From Micromonospora tulbaghiae (GTDB lineage Bacteria > Actinomycetota > Actinomycetes > Mycobacteriales > Micromonosporaceae), in NCBI RefSeq assembly GCF_900091605.1, contig NZ_FMCQ01000003.1:588771-652770 (forward strand): a stretch of 64,000 nt of DNA, given 5' to 3'. The position numbers and the translations under genes are program-made. The notes beneath the pieces are model-generated. The model worked only from the letters and a program-made list of their open reading frames with translations. It made no database searches and was not told where the DNA came from. Positions 25,310 to 34,451 of this stretch are shown one piece after another. Each line of letters begins with the position of its first letter. The first letter of the stretch is position 1.

Positions 25310-26809
25310 GTGTCTGCCTCCTCCTCCACCCCGCGATCCGACGGGCGCCGCGTCGCCCTGCTGACCCTCGGCTGCGCCCGCAACGAGGTCGACTCGGAGG
25401 AGCTGGCCGCCCGGCTGCACGCCGACGGATGGCAGGTCACCACCGACGGCGAGGGCGCCGACGTGGTGGTGGTGAACACCTGCGGATTCGTGGAGAAGGC
25501 CAAGCAGGACTCGATCCAGACGCTGCTGGCCGCCGCCGACACCGGCGCCAAGGTCGTCGCCGCCGGGTGCATGGCCGAGCGGTACGGCCGTGAGCTGGCC
25601 GACAGTCTCCCCGAGGCGCAGGCGGTGCTCAGCTTCGACGACTATCCGGACATCGCCGCCCGGCTCGACTCGGTGCTGGCCGGCGAGGCGATCGGCGCGC
25701 ACACCCCCCGCGACCGGCGGGAGCTGCTGCCGCTGACGCCGGTGAAGCGCCGCGACGCGGCGGTGTCGCTGCCCGGGCACGGCACCCCGGCCCGGGTCGC
25801 ACCGGAGACCGACGCGCACACCCCGGCCCACCTGCGGCAGGTGCTGCGGCACCGGCTCGACACCGGCCCGGTGGCCTCGCTGAAGCTCGCCAGCGGCTGC
25901 GACCGGCGGTGCGCGTTCTGCGCCATCCCGGCGTTCCGCGGCGCGTTCGTCTCGCGTACCCCGGACGAGCTGCTCGCCGAGGCCGAGTGGCTGGCCAAGA
26001 CCGGCGTACGGGAGCTGGTGCTGGTCAGCGAGAACTCCACCTCGTACGGCAAGGACCTGGGCGACCCCCGCGCGCTGGAGAAGCTGCTGCCGCAGCTCGC
26101 CGCGATCGACGGGATCGTGCGGGTACGCGCCAGCTACCTCCAGCCCGCCGAGACCCGGCCCGGCCTGGTCGAGGTGATCGCCACCACGCCGGGCGTGGCC
26201 GCGTACTTCGACCTGTCGTTCCAGCACTCCAGCGAACCGGTGCTGCGCCGGATGCGGCGCTTCGGCTCCACCGACCGGTTCCTGGAGCTGCTGGCGTCCG
26301 CCCGCGCGCTGGCGCCGGACGCGGGCGCGCGCAGCAACTTCATCGTCGGCTTCCCCGGCGAGACGAAGCAGGACGTGGCCGAGCTGGTCCGGTTCCTCAC
26401 CGAGGCCCGGCTGGACGCGATCGGCATGTTCGACTACAGCGACGAGGACGGCACCGAGGCCGCCGGACTGACCGGCAAGGTCTCCGCCGCCACGGTCAAG
26501 CGGCGGTACGACAAGCTCAGCGCGCTCGCCGACGAACTCTGCTCGCAGCGCGCCGAGGAACGCCTCGGCGCGACGGTGGAGGTGCTCGTGGACTCGACCG
26601 CCGACGGCGTGGTGGAGGGGCGGGCCGCCCACCAGGCGCCCGAGGTCGACGGCTCGACCACGCTCGTCGCGCCCGTCGGCGGCGGCGTGGACCTGGCCGC
26701 GCTGCGCCCCGGCGACCTGGTCCGGGCCACGGTCACCGCGACCGAGGGTGTGGACCTGATCGCCGTACCGGATGAGATGATCTCGGCGGCGCCCGGCGCG
26801 GTACGGTGA
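25310..26809 (+). CDS. rimO: Ribosomal protein S12 methylthiotransferase RimO
   Basis: RimO is a radical-SAM enzyme that methylthiolates the conserved Asp of ribosomal protein S12. The 499 residues contain the N-terminal MTTase domain with its three cluster cysteines ([34 protein letters not shown]), the radical-SAM CxxxCxxC as CDRRCAFC near residue 197, and a C-terminal TRAM domain ([10 protein letters not shown]... [16 protein letters not shown]). A ~50-residue spacer rich in Pro/Thr/His ([17 protein letters not shown]) before the radical-SAM core is actinobacterial. The pgsA start overlaps its stop codon. Confidence 0.95.
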   Translation: MSASSSTPRSDGRRVALLTLGCARNEVDSEELAARLHADGWQVTTDGEGADVVVVNTCGFVEKAKQDSIQTLLAAADTGAKVVAAGCMAERYGRELADSLPEAQAVLSFDDYPDIAARLDSVLAGEAIGAHTPRDRRELLPLTPVKRRDAAVSLPGHGTPARVAPETDAHTPAHLRQVLRHRLDTGPVASLKLASGCDRRCAFCAIPAFRGAFVSRTPDELLAEAEWLAKTGVRELVLVSENSTSYGKDLGDPRALEKLLPQLAAIDGIVRVRASYLQPAETRPGLVEVIATTPGVAAYFDLSFQHSSEPVLRRMRRFGSTDRFLELLASARALAPDAGARSNFIVGFPGETKQDVAELVRFLTEARLDAIGMFDYSDEDGTEAAGLTGKVSAATVKRRYDKLSALADELCSQRAEERLGATVEVLVDSTADGVVEGRAAHQAPEVDGSTTLVAPVGGGVDLAALRPGDLVRATVTATEGVDLIAVPDEMISAAPGAVR

Positions 26810-27438
26810 CGGCGGGCCCGGACGGAGCGGGGAAGCCACGTGGGGCGATGCGGGACATGACGGGAGCGGAGTCGACGGCGGCTGCCCCCGTACCGCTGCT
26901 CAACGCGGCGAACCTGCTCACCGGCGCGCGCCTGATGCTGGTGCCGGTCTTCGCGGCCACCGTGATCGCCTCCGGCATGAGCCACGCGGGCTGGCAGATG
27001 GCGGCCTGCCTGATCTTCGCGGTGGCTTCCGCGACCGACCTGGTCGACGGCTGGATCGCCCGCCGGTACGAACTGGTCACCTCGCTGGGCAAGGTCGCCG
27101 ACCCGATCGCAGACAAGGCGCTCACCGGCGCCGCCCTGGTGCTGCTCTCCGTCTACGACCGGCTGCCCTGGTGGGTGACGGTGGTCATCCTGGCCCGCGA
27201 GCTGGGCATCACCGCGCTGCGCTTCTGGGTGATCCGGCACGGCGTGATCGCGGCCAGCCGGGGCGGCAAGGTCAAGACCGCGCTGCAGATCCTGGCCATC
27301 ACCTGGTACCTCTGGCCGATGCCGGAGGCGCTCGCCCCGGTCGGGCCGTGGATCATGGGCGCGGCCGTGGTGGTCACCGTGGTCACCGGGTTCGACTACA
27401 TCGCCCAGGCGTTGCGGCTGCGCCGCCCGGCCCGTTGA
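26806..27438 (+). CDS. pgsA: CDP-diacylglycerol--glycerol-3-phosphate 3-phosphatidyltransferase
   Basis: A 210-residue integral membrane CDP-alcohol phosphatidyltransferase making phosphatidylglycerophosphate, the precursor of PG and cardiolipin. The signature D-x2-DG-x2-AR-x8-G-x3-D-x3-D is complete in [20 protein letters not shown] followed by ADPIADK. Five to six hydrophobic segments surround it, and [15 protein letters not shown] is the usual first helix. The GTG at 26806 overlaps the rimO stop (GTGA), implying coupling. A start at ATG 26848 is possible and would remove a variable tail. Other CDP-alcohol transferases (inositol, serine) are less likely from the sequence and the rimO-pgsA-cinA order. 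Confidence 0.92.
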   Translation: MTAGPDGAGKPRGAMRDMTGAESTAAAPVPLLNAANLLTGARLMLVPVFAATVIASGMSHAGWQMAACLIFAVASATDLVDGWIARRYELVTSLGKVADPIADKALTGAALVLLSVYDRLPWWVTVVILARELGITALRFWVIRHGVIAASRGGKVKTALQILAITWYLWPMPEALAPVGPWIMGAAVVVTVVTGFDYIAQALRLRRPAR

Positions 27439-27485
27439 GCCGGTCGGCGGGTCCGTCGATCCGGGCGGCGGACGAGTAAGCCGGC

Positions 27486-28055
27486 GTGGTGCGGGAAATG
27501 GGGGCGGGCATGGACACCGACGCGAGAGACCACCGGCCCGCCGGCAGCCCGGCGGCCGCCGTGGTGCACCGGCTGCACGAGTGCGGCGAGACGCTGGCCA
27601 CCGTCGAGTCGCTGACCGGCGGCCTGCTCGCCGCCGCGGTCGTGGAGATCGCCGGGGTCAGCTCGATCTACCGGGGCGGCATGGTGGTCTACGCCACCGA
27701 ACTCAAGGCGACGCTCGCCGGCGTACCGGAGGACCTGCTGGCCGACCGCGGCCCGGTCGACCCGGACGTGGCGGCCGCGCTGGCCGAGGGCGGACGGCAG
27801 CGGTGCGGCGCCGACTGGGGCCTGGCCACCACCGGTGTGGCCGGGCCGGAGCCGCAGGACGACAAGCCGGTCGGCCTGGTCTACGTGGCGGTCGCCGGGC
27901 CGGACGGCACGCAGGTGCGCCGGCTCGACCTCGACGGCGGTCGCGACCACATCCGTTCGGCCGCGGTGATCGAGGCGCTGCGCCTGCTCGCCGACCGCAT
28001 CCAGTTGCCCCAGGACGCCGGCGCGCCCGATCCGGCCGGGGCCGGCCACCGGTGA
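27486..28055 (+). CDS. pncC: CinA C-terminal domain protein, nicotinamide-nucleotide amidase (PncC)
   Basis: A stand-alone CinA C-terminal domain of up to 189 residues. Family members hydrolyse the amide of NMN to nicotinic acid mononucleotide, recycling pyridine nucleotide. The catalytic Ser region is [19 protein letters not shown], followed by [19 protein letters not shown] and [24 protein letters not shown], all diagnostic. The N-terminal molybdopterin-like half of full CinA is absent, as usual in actinobacteria. The start is uncertain among GTG 27486, ATG 27498 and ATG 27510. It follows pgsA and precedes clgR, conserved with mycobacteria. Confidence 0.9.
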   Translation: MVREMGAGMDTDARDHRPAGSPAAAVVHRLHECGETLATVESLTGGLLAAAVVEIAGVSSIYRGGMVVYATELKATLAGVPEDLLADRGPVDPDVAAALAEGGRQRCGADWGLATTGVAGPEPQDDKPVGLVYVAVAGPDGTQVRRLDLDGGRDHIRSAAVIEALRLLADRIQLPQDAGAPDPAGAGHR

Positions 28056-28263
28056 GCCGGCGTCACGCCGGCACGCCCGGCGGCGGGACCGCCGGACCGG
28101 CCGATCCGCCCGGATTGGGGAGGCGGGGTGGGATGTCGTCGTGGCGACCAACGGGTACGGTTGCGGGAAGGCTCCGGCGGTCGCCGTCGGCGCCGGAGCG
28201 GTCCGCCGCGTCCGGCGCGACGCGAACGGCCGGGGATGGTGGTCCCGTTCAGGGGGAGGTGCG

Positions 28264-28704
28264 ATGGTCCTGCTACGCCGGGTGATCGGTGACGCGCTGC
28301 GGGCACGCAGGCAGGGGCAGCACCGCACCCTCCGCGAGGTCTCCTCCGCGGCCAACGTCAGCCTCGGCTACCTCTCTGAGATCGAACGCGGCCAGAAGGA
28401 GCCCTCCAGCGAGTTGCTGGCCGCGATCTGCGACGCGCTCGGCGCCCGCCTGTCCGAGCTGCTGCGCGAGGTGAGCGACACGGTCGCCCTGGCCGAGCAG
28501 ATGCCCGGCGTGCTGGTGCCGGTGGCCGACGAGCCGGCCTCGGTGGCTCCGGCCGCCGTCCGCAAGGCGACGAACAGGGGTGTCCGGCAGGTCACCTCCG
28601 ACGGCGGGGTCGCCGTCCAGGTCCGGCAGGACTCGCCGCTCAAGGCCACGCTGCGCAGCACCCGCGTACGCCCCGCCGAGCGGGATGTGGTCTGCGCCGC
28701 CTGA
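28264..28704 (+). CDS. clgR: XRE-family transcriptional activator ClgR
   Basis: ClgR activates clp protease genes and, in mycobacteria, its own clgR-pspA operon under envelope and proteolytic stress. The 146-residue protein has an N-terminal Cro/CI helix-turn-helix at about residues 5-65 ([23 protein letters not shown] then [20 protein letters not shown] split across the second helices), matching the actinobacterial ClgR type. The C-terminus ends ERDVVCAA; ClgR is itself a ClpP substrate in corynebacteria and Streptomyces, and a terminal Ala-Ala resembles an ssrA-like degron. ATG 28264 has GGGGGAGGT just upstream. pspA and pspM follow. Confidence 0.92.
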   Translation: MVLLRRVIGDALRARRQGQHRTLREVSSAANVSLGYLSEIERGQKEPSSELLAAICDALGARLSELLREVSDTVALAEQMPGVLVPVADEPASVAPAAVRKATNRGVRQVTSDGGVAVQVRQDSPLKATLRSTRVRPAERDVVCAA

Positions 28705-28831
28705 CCCCGGCCACCGCGCCGTGGGCAGTGCTGGCGTTCGGGTCGTACTGTTGATCAGGAGCGTACGGGTGCCGGAGTGGCGTCCGGCTGGGACGATGTA
28801 GGCGCGACGCTACTGAGGGGACGAGGCGGAG

Positions 28832-29683
28832 ATGGCGAACCCGTTCGTCAAGGGTTGGAAGTACCTGATGGCGCTCTTCGGAGCGAAGATCGACGAGCAC
28901 GCCGATCCGAAGGTGCAGATCCAGCAGGCCGTCGAGGAGGCGCAGCGCCAGCACCAGGCGCTGGTCCAGCAGGCGGCGGCGGTGATCGGCAACCAGCGCC
29001 AGCTGGAGATGAAGCTGTCCCGGCAGATGACCGAGGTCGAGCAGCTCCAGGGCAACGCGCGGCAGGCGCTGGCCGTGGCCGACCAGGCCCGGGGCCGGGG
29101 CGACGAGACCGAGGCCGGGCGCTACGAGCAGACAGCCCAGATGCTCGCGACCCAGCTGGTCTCCGCCGAGCAGGCGCTGGAAGACCTCAAGACACTGCAC
29201 GACCAGGCGCTCGGCGCGGCCGCGCAGGCCCGCAAGGCGGTCGAGAACAACTCGATGATCCTCCAGCAGAAGCTGGCCGAGCGCACCAAGCTGCTCAGCC
29301 AGCTGGAGCAGGCCAAGATGCAGGAGAGCGTGGCCCGCTCGCTGGAGTCGATGTCGTCGCTCACCGCGCCCGCCAACACCCCCTCGCTGGACGAGGTACG
29401 CGACCGGATCGAACGCCGCTACGCCACCGCGATGGGCCGGGCCGAGCTGGCCGGCAACTCGGTCGAGGGCCGGATGCTGGAGATCCAGAAGGCCACGCTC
29501 GACTCGGCCGGATCGGCGAGACTGGAACAGATCCGGTCGAGCATGGCCGGCGAGCAGCTCGGCAGCCGGTCCGAGACCCCCGCCGTGGGGCAGCCGGCCG
29601 ACCCGGCCGCCGCGGCCCGGCTCGACGAGATCCGGGCCAGCATGAGCCGGGAGCGCGGCACCGGGGAGACCACGACCGGCTGA
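28832..29683 (+). CDS. pspA: Phage shock protein A (PspA/IM30)
   Basis: PspA is an ESCRT-III-like coiled-coil protein that coats and protects the inner membrane under stress. The 283 residues are almost wholly helical: an N-terminal amphipathic region [20 protein letters not shown], then the family core [20 protein letters not shown] and long heptad-rich helices (~30-190). A C-terminal extension beyond ~225 carries two [15 protein letters not shown] short helices ([17 protein letters not shown] and [16 protein letters not shown]), typical of actinobacterial PspA. ATG 28832 has GAGGCGGAG before it. Second gene of the clgR-pspA-pspM set. Confidence 0.95.
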   Translation: MANPFVKGWKYLMALFGAKIDEHADPKVQIQQAVEEAQRQHQALVQQAAAVIGNQRQLEMKLSRQMTEVEQLQGNARQALAVADQARGRGDETEAGRYEQTAQMLATQLVSAEQALEDLKTLHDQALGAAAQARKAVENNSMILQQKLAERTKLLSQLEQAKMQESVARSLESMSSLTAPANTPSLDEVRDRIERRYATAMGRAELAGNSVEGRMLEIQKATLDSAGSARLEQIRSSMAGEQLGSRSETPAVGQPADPAAAARLDEIRASMSRERGTGETTTG

Positions 29684-29699
29684 CGGAGGGGCGGACACG

Positions 29700-30461
29700 A
29701 TGGCGGACGAACGGGCCCGGCACTTCCGCAGGCTGCGCAGACTGCACAACTCGGCGCGGCGGTGGAGCGTGCTGGCCGGAGGGCTCGGCGGCGCCGCCGC
29801 GGTGCTGACCCCGTACGCCGGGCTGGGCCTGGCGGACGCGGCCTGGGCCGGCGCCGCGGGCAGCGCGATCGCGGTGGCCGCCTGGCGCTGGGTCGACCAC
29901 CGCGCACTGGCCGCCGTGCCGCCACCGCCCGCGCTGGACCCGGCCGAGGCCGCCGCCCGCTCCCGCGCCCGGCTGGTCGCCGCGGTCGAGCGGCTGCCCG
30001 TCGGGCCGGGCGTCGTGGCCGAGGTACGCCGGGTCCGCTCCCGCCTCGCGCTGCGCGGCACCGCCGCGGCCGAGCCGTGGGCCCGGCTGGACCGGGCCGC
30101 GCTCACCCTGGCCGGGCTGGCCGGGCGGCTCACCGGGCTCGCCGAGCCGGCGGTCCGGGAGGCGGCCGAGGCGGACCGGTCCCTGCGTGAGCTGGCGACC
30201 CGGGTGGCGGGCGTGGAACGCGCGGCGAAGCTCACCCCGCAGAGCACGCTGAACGAGGTGCACGCCACGCTGGTGACCCAGCTGGAGGACGGGGTGGCCG
30301 CGTACGAGCGGCTGGTGGTGGCCGCCGCCGGTTACGTGGCCGAGGACGCGCGCCCGAACACCGAGCACCCGGCCGCCGCGCGGCTGACCGAGGCCACCGA
30401 CCTGCTGCACGGCGTGGCCTCCGCCCTGGCCGAACTCCGCACCCCCTTGCGCGCCCCCTGA
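29700..30461 (+). CDS. pspM: Phage shock envelope stress protein PspM-like
   Basis: A 253-residue protein with a basic N-terminus (HFRRLRRLHNSARRW), two membrane-spanning stretches at about residues 23-60 (VLAGGLGGAAAVLTPYAGLG, then AGAAGSAIAVAAWRW), and a long soluble helical C-terminus rich in Ala/Arg/Glu. Size, topology and position directly after pspA match mycobacterial Rv2743c (PspM), a partner of the PspA system at the membrane. Sequence identity cannot be measured here. It is 16 bases past pspA with GGAGGGG upstream of the ATG, so cotranscription is very likely. Confidence 0.8.
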   Translation: MADERARHFRRLRRLHNSARRWSVLAGGLGGAAAVLTPYAGLGLADAAWAGAAGSAIAVAAWRWVDHRALAAVPPPPALDPAEAAARSRARLVAAVERLPVGPGVVAEVRRVRSRLALRGTAAAEPWARLDRAALTLAGLAGRLTGLAEPAVREAAEADRSLRELATRVAGVERAAKLTPQSTLNEVHATLVTQLEDGVAAYERLVVAAAGYVAEDARPNTEHPAAARLTEATDLLHGVASALAELRTPLRAP

Positions 30462-30591
30462 CAGTCCGCCCTCTGTCTCGCCTGTGCCCCCGGCCTCTCC
30501 CCGTTGATCACCGACCCGGGCGCCCTGGATCGTCCCGCCCGATCTGGCGGGCGCGGGGGCGAGCGCCCCGGTCGGGCGTCCCCGGCTCGGC

Positions 30592-30648
30592 TGATCATGA
30601 AGTTGGCGGGGACGTCGATCTCCAAATCTGCCGCTAACTTCATGATCA
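30592..30648. repeat. Intergenic palindromic element B (GATC-N5-GTT arms)
   Basis: A 57-base inverted repeat with 18-bp arms (30592-30609 and 30631-30648), one G-T wobble and a 21-base loop. Arms begin GATCATGAAGTT. The loop holds TCGATCTCCAAAT. It lies between convergent pspM and the multicopper-like gene and is homologous to element A in inverted orientation. The rest of the 224-base gap shows nothing else. Confidence 0.9.
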
Positions 30649-30685
30649 ACGCAGAGGGGGCGCGAGGGCGGGGCGGGGGCGGGAG

Positions 30686-33600
30686 CTACGTGGGGGTGGT
30701 TGTCGGGGTGGGAGGGGTCCAGGGGGAGGTGCCTACGACGTTCGTGGCGCGTACCCGGTAGTGGTAGGTGGCTCCGCGGGCCAGGCCGGTGTTGGTGAAG
30801 CCGCGGCCGGTTACGTGGAACGTCGCCGGTTCGCGGGTGAAGGCGGCGTCGGTGGCGCGCTGCACGATGAACCCGGCACCCGGTCCGGCCGGCGTCGGCG
30901 CCGACCAGCTCACCGTCACGGTCGCGGTGTCCGGCCCGGACACGCTCGCGGTGACGCTCACCCCGGTCGGCGCGACCGGGCGGGCCGGAGTGGTCACTGT
31001 GGCCACAGTCGACCAGGGGGAGGCGGCACCCAGGTACGTCGTGCGTACCCGGTAGTAGTACGTGGTGTCCGGTGCGACGGCCGGGTCCACGTGGGCCTCG
31101 CCCACGGCGATGGCTGTGGTGCCCGGACCGCTGGTGAACGTCGGGTTGGTGGCCCGCTGCACGTCCACTCCGGTGGCGAAGGAGTGGTTGGCCCAGCGCA
31201 ACGCCACGCGCAGCGGCGCGGTCGGCGGCAGCACCGCGGTCAGCCGGGTCGGCGCGGCCAGGTGCACCGCCGCCGGTACCGCGTTGGACCAGGACGAGCA
31301 GCTCACCGCGTTCTCGGCCCGGATCCGGTAGTGGTAGGTGACGCCGGGGGTGACTGTCGCGTCGGTGTAGCGGGTGGCGGTGGCGGCCACCGTGATCTCG
31401 GTCAGCCCGGTGGTGAAGGTGCTGTCGGTGGCGCGTTGCAGCCGGTGGCTGGTGGGTACGGGACGGCTGCCGTTGCCGGTCCAGGTCAGCGCGATGGCGG
31501 GTAGCGCGGTGGCGCTGCCGGGCGCCGGGGTGGCGGTGAGCCCGGTCGGCGCCTTGGGGGCGACGCGCAGGACCAGTGGGCGGCTCATGCCCTGGTCGCG
31601 CAGTCCGGCCGAGCGGGTCTGCCAGCGGTACTCCCAGCCCAGGTTCACCAGCTGGTTGACCACGACCGCGGGGCGGCCGTCGACCGGGCTGACCGGGCCG
31701 GCGTCCAGCCGCGCGCCGGCCGGGCGGGTCGGGTCGAGCAGCCGTACGCTGTCGCCGATCTTGAACGGCAGGGCGGGCGGGACGGGGCGCAGCGCCACCA
31801 CGACGTCCTCCCGGGGGTTGACCCGGACGGTGTCCTTCCACCCCAGCTCGCCCGGGTCCGGCGGGCGGACCGTGCCGTCCCAGCCGACCCGGTTGACCAG
31901 TTGCACGTCGCAGCCCTCGATGTGGACCGGATGGGTACGCGGGGCGTCGCCGACGATCCGCCAGAGCTGCGTGCCGTCGCCGGGCGCGCCGACCGCCACG
32001 GCCGGGTCGGTGGCGTGCAGCACCTCGGTGGCCGGGTCGGCCGGTCCCAGCGGCAGGGTGGCCGGGGCGAGCGGCCCGGCGACCGGGTGGCCGACGCCGA
32101 GCCGTCCCACCGCGCGCCCGTGCCGGGCCTCGAACACCTGCCCGACCGACTTCACCGCCAGCGGCAACGTGACCGGGGCGGTCGCGCCGGCCGGGGTGAA
32201 CGTGACCGAGGTGGCCCGCGCGGGAACGAGCGTCGGGCGCGGGGTGGAGGTGCCGATCGCGGCGTCGTACGCGGGTTGCGGCACGATCGGTGGCGGCTGG
32301 CTGCGGGCGTACGCCCCTGGTAGCCGGTCGGCGAGCCGTCGCGTGTCGTACGGCTCGGCCGGGGTGCCGGTGACCCGGATCTGGAGCAGGGTGCGGGTGT
32401 TCGGGCCGTATCCGGGGCGGGTCGGCGGCAGGCCCCCGGCGGCGGTGCGGTCCGGGGCGCCGGTGTGGTGGTCGTGGCGCGGGTCGAACCGGGGCAGCGG
32501 CGCGGGGCAGTCGTTGTAGAGGATGAGTGTGCTGCCCGGTGCCACAGTGGAGAAGTCCACCACCACGTCGGCGCGTTCGCCGGGGGCGAGCAGCAGCGCG
32601 TGCCCGTCCACGTTGAGCACTGTCGGGTCCTGCCTGTCGTACCGGTAGTCCACCGGCCGGTTGGTCAGCACAACCGGGGCGGGGAGCAGGCCGCCCTCGT
32701 TGCCGATCTGGATCATCTCGGGTCCGGCGGCGGCCGGGTCGGGCATCCCGCCGTCGCGCCCGTCCGCCGGCCAGTACGCGGGCCGTCCCGGCGCACGTAC
32801 CGCCTCGACCATGGGCACCTCACCGGCGTCCGGGTCGGCCGGACTGCCGTCGGGCGCCCACATCGGCGCGTCCGAGGCGGCCCGGTAGAGCTGGAGGTTG
32901 AGCGCCCGGTCCGCGCAGGCGTTGAGGATCCGGAACCGGTACGCCCGCCGCGCGACCTCCAGGTACGGGTAGGCCACGCCGTTGACCAGCGGAGTGTCGC
33001 CGTACGCGTCTGGCACGGCCGACGGGTGCGGGACGCCCGGTACCAGTGGCGGCTCGTCGGGGTCGGTGTCGGGGTCGTGGTGCGGGTTCGGCACCGGCGC
33101 GACCCACGGGCTGGCGCCGCCGTCCGGGTCGTGGGTCCACGGCCCGTAGTCCCAGCGTCCGGTCGGGTTGGTCCCGGTGAGCCGGTACGGGTTCTGCCGC
33201 GGCTGGTAGACGTGCGGATGCCAGAGGCTGCCCTTGGCGCCCCAGCGGTCCCGGTCCCAGGTGGGGTCCTGGGCGGCGAGCTGCGCGTCGTCGGGTACGA
33301 ACGTCTTGTCCTCGATCACCAGCGGGAACTGGTCGGCGGGCAGCACGCCGTCGTCGACGAGCCGTTCCTCGGCCGGGTCGGTGAGCAGGTAGAGCGCGAT
33401 CTGCCCGGAGTAGACGGTGAGCCGGGACAGGCCGAGCGTGTTGTCGTGCAGCCACATGAGCCGGCCGCTCTGGTCGTTCGGGAAGTACAGCGTGGTGGCG
33501 CCCGCGCCGGGCGGCGGCATGTCCGGCACCGGCGTCAGACCCACGCCCGTCGGGTACGGCGTGATCTCGCCGGCCGGGGTCACCCACTGCCACGGGTTGC

Positions 33601-34321
33601 CGGCGCTGATCCACCCGGTCTGCGCGCCGGACAGGTGCGGCACGGCCCGGTTCTGCGGGTACGGCGCGGGGCCGTCGAACGGCCCGGCCCCGGCGCCGTC
33701 GACGGTCTCGTCCACCGGCAGGAACAGCTCGCCGGCCCGTCCGGTGGGGAGCTGGTTGATGAACTTGATCCGCACCGGGCGGCCCCGCCGGGCCACGATC
33801 ATCGGGCCGAGGTGCCAGGGGCGGCCGGGCGGGCTGACCGTGTTGTGCCCGGAGGCGTCGGTGCCCAGGTTGAGCTGGCGGTAGCCGCGCAGCCGGGTGG
33901 CCGGCAGGTCGCGGTGCAGGCGCTGCGCGTACTCCTGGAGGCCGATCTCGTAGTAGTCGCAGCCCGGCCAGGTGATGGTGTCCGGGACGGCGACGGGCAG
34001 GCGGGCGCCGAGCCCGGCGGTGGCCGGCTGCCCGGGCAGCGGCAGCGGGTCGACGAACTTGCGGATGCCGGTGCCGGGTACCGGGCGGCCGTCCGGGTCG
34101 AGCGTGGGCAGCGGGCTGGCGGCGGTGTTCGGCACCGGGCCGAACAGACGCGGGACGGCGGCCGGGTCCAGGCTCGCCGGCGCCGGGCCGCCGGGTTCCT
34201 CGTCGCCGCCGCGAGCGGCCGGTACGGCGGGCGCGACGGAACCGGCCGGCGCGGTTTCCTCGATGGCGACGACGGCGGCGCGGTCCGGACGTCCGGGCCG
34301 GCTGCGGCGGAACAGCACCAT
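30686..34321 (-). CDS. Multicopper-oxidase-like cupredoxin protein lacking most copper ligands, with three fibronectin III domains
   Basis: A 1211-residue protein. Residues ~60-915 follow the CotA/bilirubin-oxidase cupredoxin layout, but the ligand motifs are degraded. HLHG is HLSG (229-232), HDH is HDN (292-294: WLHDNTLGLSRLTVYSG), HPxHxH is HPVHIEG (797-803), and the final HCHxxxH is absent where GWKDTV (827-832) and YRW...MSRPLVLRV (898-920) should flank it. Three fibronectin type III domains follow at ~922-1015, 1017-1110 and 1113-1211 (APTGLTA, APTRLTA, APTGVSV starts; TYHYRIRA, TYYYRVRT, TYHYRVRA ends). No signal peptide or Tat motif is obvious at the Arg/Pro-rich N-terminus. ATG 34321 has GGGGAGAG upstream. 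Function unknown; a structural or binding role is more likely than oxidation. Confidence 0.82.
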   Translation of the reverse strand: MVLFRRSRPGRPDRAAVVAIEETAPAGSVAPAVPAARGGDEEPGGPAPASLDPAAVPRLFGPVPNTAASPLPTLDPDGRPVPGTGIRKFVDPLPLPGQPATAGLGARLPVAVPDTITWPGCDYYEIGLQEYAQRLHRDLPATRLRGYRQLNLGTDASGHNTVSPPGRPWHLGPMIVARRGRPVRIKFINQLPTGRAGELFLPVDETVDGAGAGPFDGPAPYPQNRAVPHLSGAQTGWISAGNPWQWVTPAGEITPYPTGVGLTPVPDMPPPGAGATTLYFPNDQSGRLMWLHDNTLGLSRLTVYSGQIALYLLTDPAEERLVDDGVLPADQFPLVIEDKTFVPDDAQLAAQDPTWDRDRWGAKGSLWHPHVYQPRQNPYRLTGTNPTGRWDYGPWTHDPDGGASPWVAPVPNPHHDPDTDPDEPPLVPGVPHPSAVPDAYGDTPLVNGVAYPYLEVARRAYRFRILNACADRALNLQLYRAASDAPMWAPDGSPADPDAGEVPMVEAVRAPGRPAYWPADGRDGGMPDPAAAGPEMIQIGNEGGLLPAPVVLTNRPVDYRYDRQDPTVLNVDGHALLLAPGERADVVVDFSTVAPGSTLILYNDCPAPLPRFDPRHDHHTGAPDRTAAGGLPPTRPGYGPNTRTLLQIRVTGTPAEPYDTRRLADRLPGAYARSQPPPIVPQPAYDAAIGTSTPRPTLVPARATSVTFTPAGATAPVTLPLAVKSVGQVFEARHGRAVGRLGVGHPVAGPLAPATLPLGPADPATEVLHATDPAVAVGAPGDGTQLWRIVGDAPRTHPVHIEGCDVQLVNRVGWDGTVRPPDPGELGWKDTVRVNPREDVVVALRPVPPALPFKIGDSVRLLDPTRPAGARLDAGPVSPVDGRPAVVVNQLVNLGWEYRWQTRSAGLRDQGMSRPLVLRVAPKAPTGLTATPAPGSATALPAIALTWTGNGSRPVPTSHRLQRATDSTFTTGLTEITVAATATRYTDATVTPGVTYHYRIRAENAVSCSSWSNAVPAAVHLAAPTRLTAVLPPTAPLRVALRWANHSFATGVDVQRATNPTFTSGPGTTAIAVGEAHVDPAVAPDTTYYYRVRTTYLGAASPWSTVATVTTPARPVAPTGVSVTASVSGPDTATVTVSWSAPTPAGPGAGFIVQRATDAAFTREPATFHVTGRGFTNTGLARGATYHYRVRATNVVGTSPWTPPTPTTTPT

Positions 34322-34451
34322 GGCTCTCCCCGGGGTCGGGGCGCGCCGGCCGACACCCCGGCGTGGCGGGCGTGCGCGCTGCTGACGATCCGTGAGCGGT
34401 CCACCGCAGCATGCGACGTGACAGGGGTGAGGCGGAAGTACCCAATCGTCC

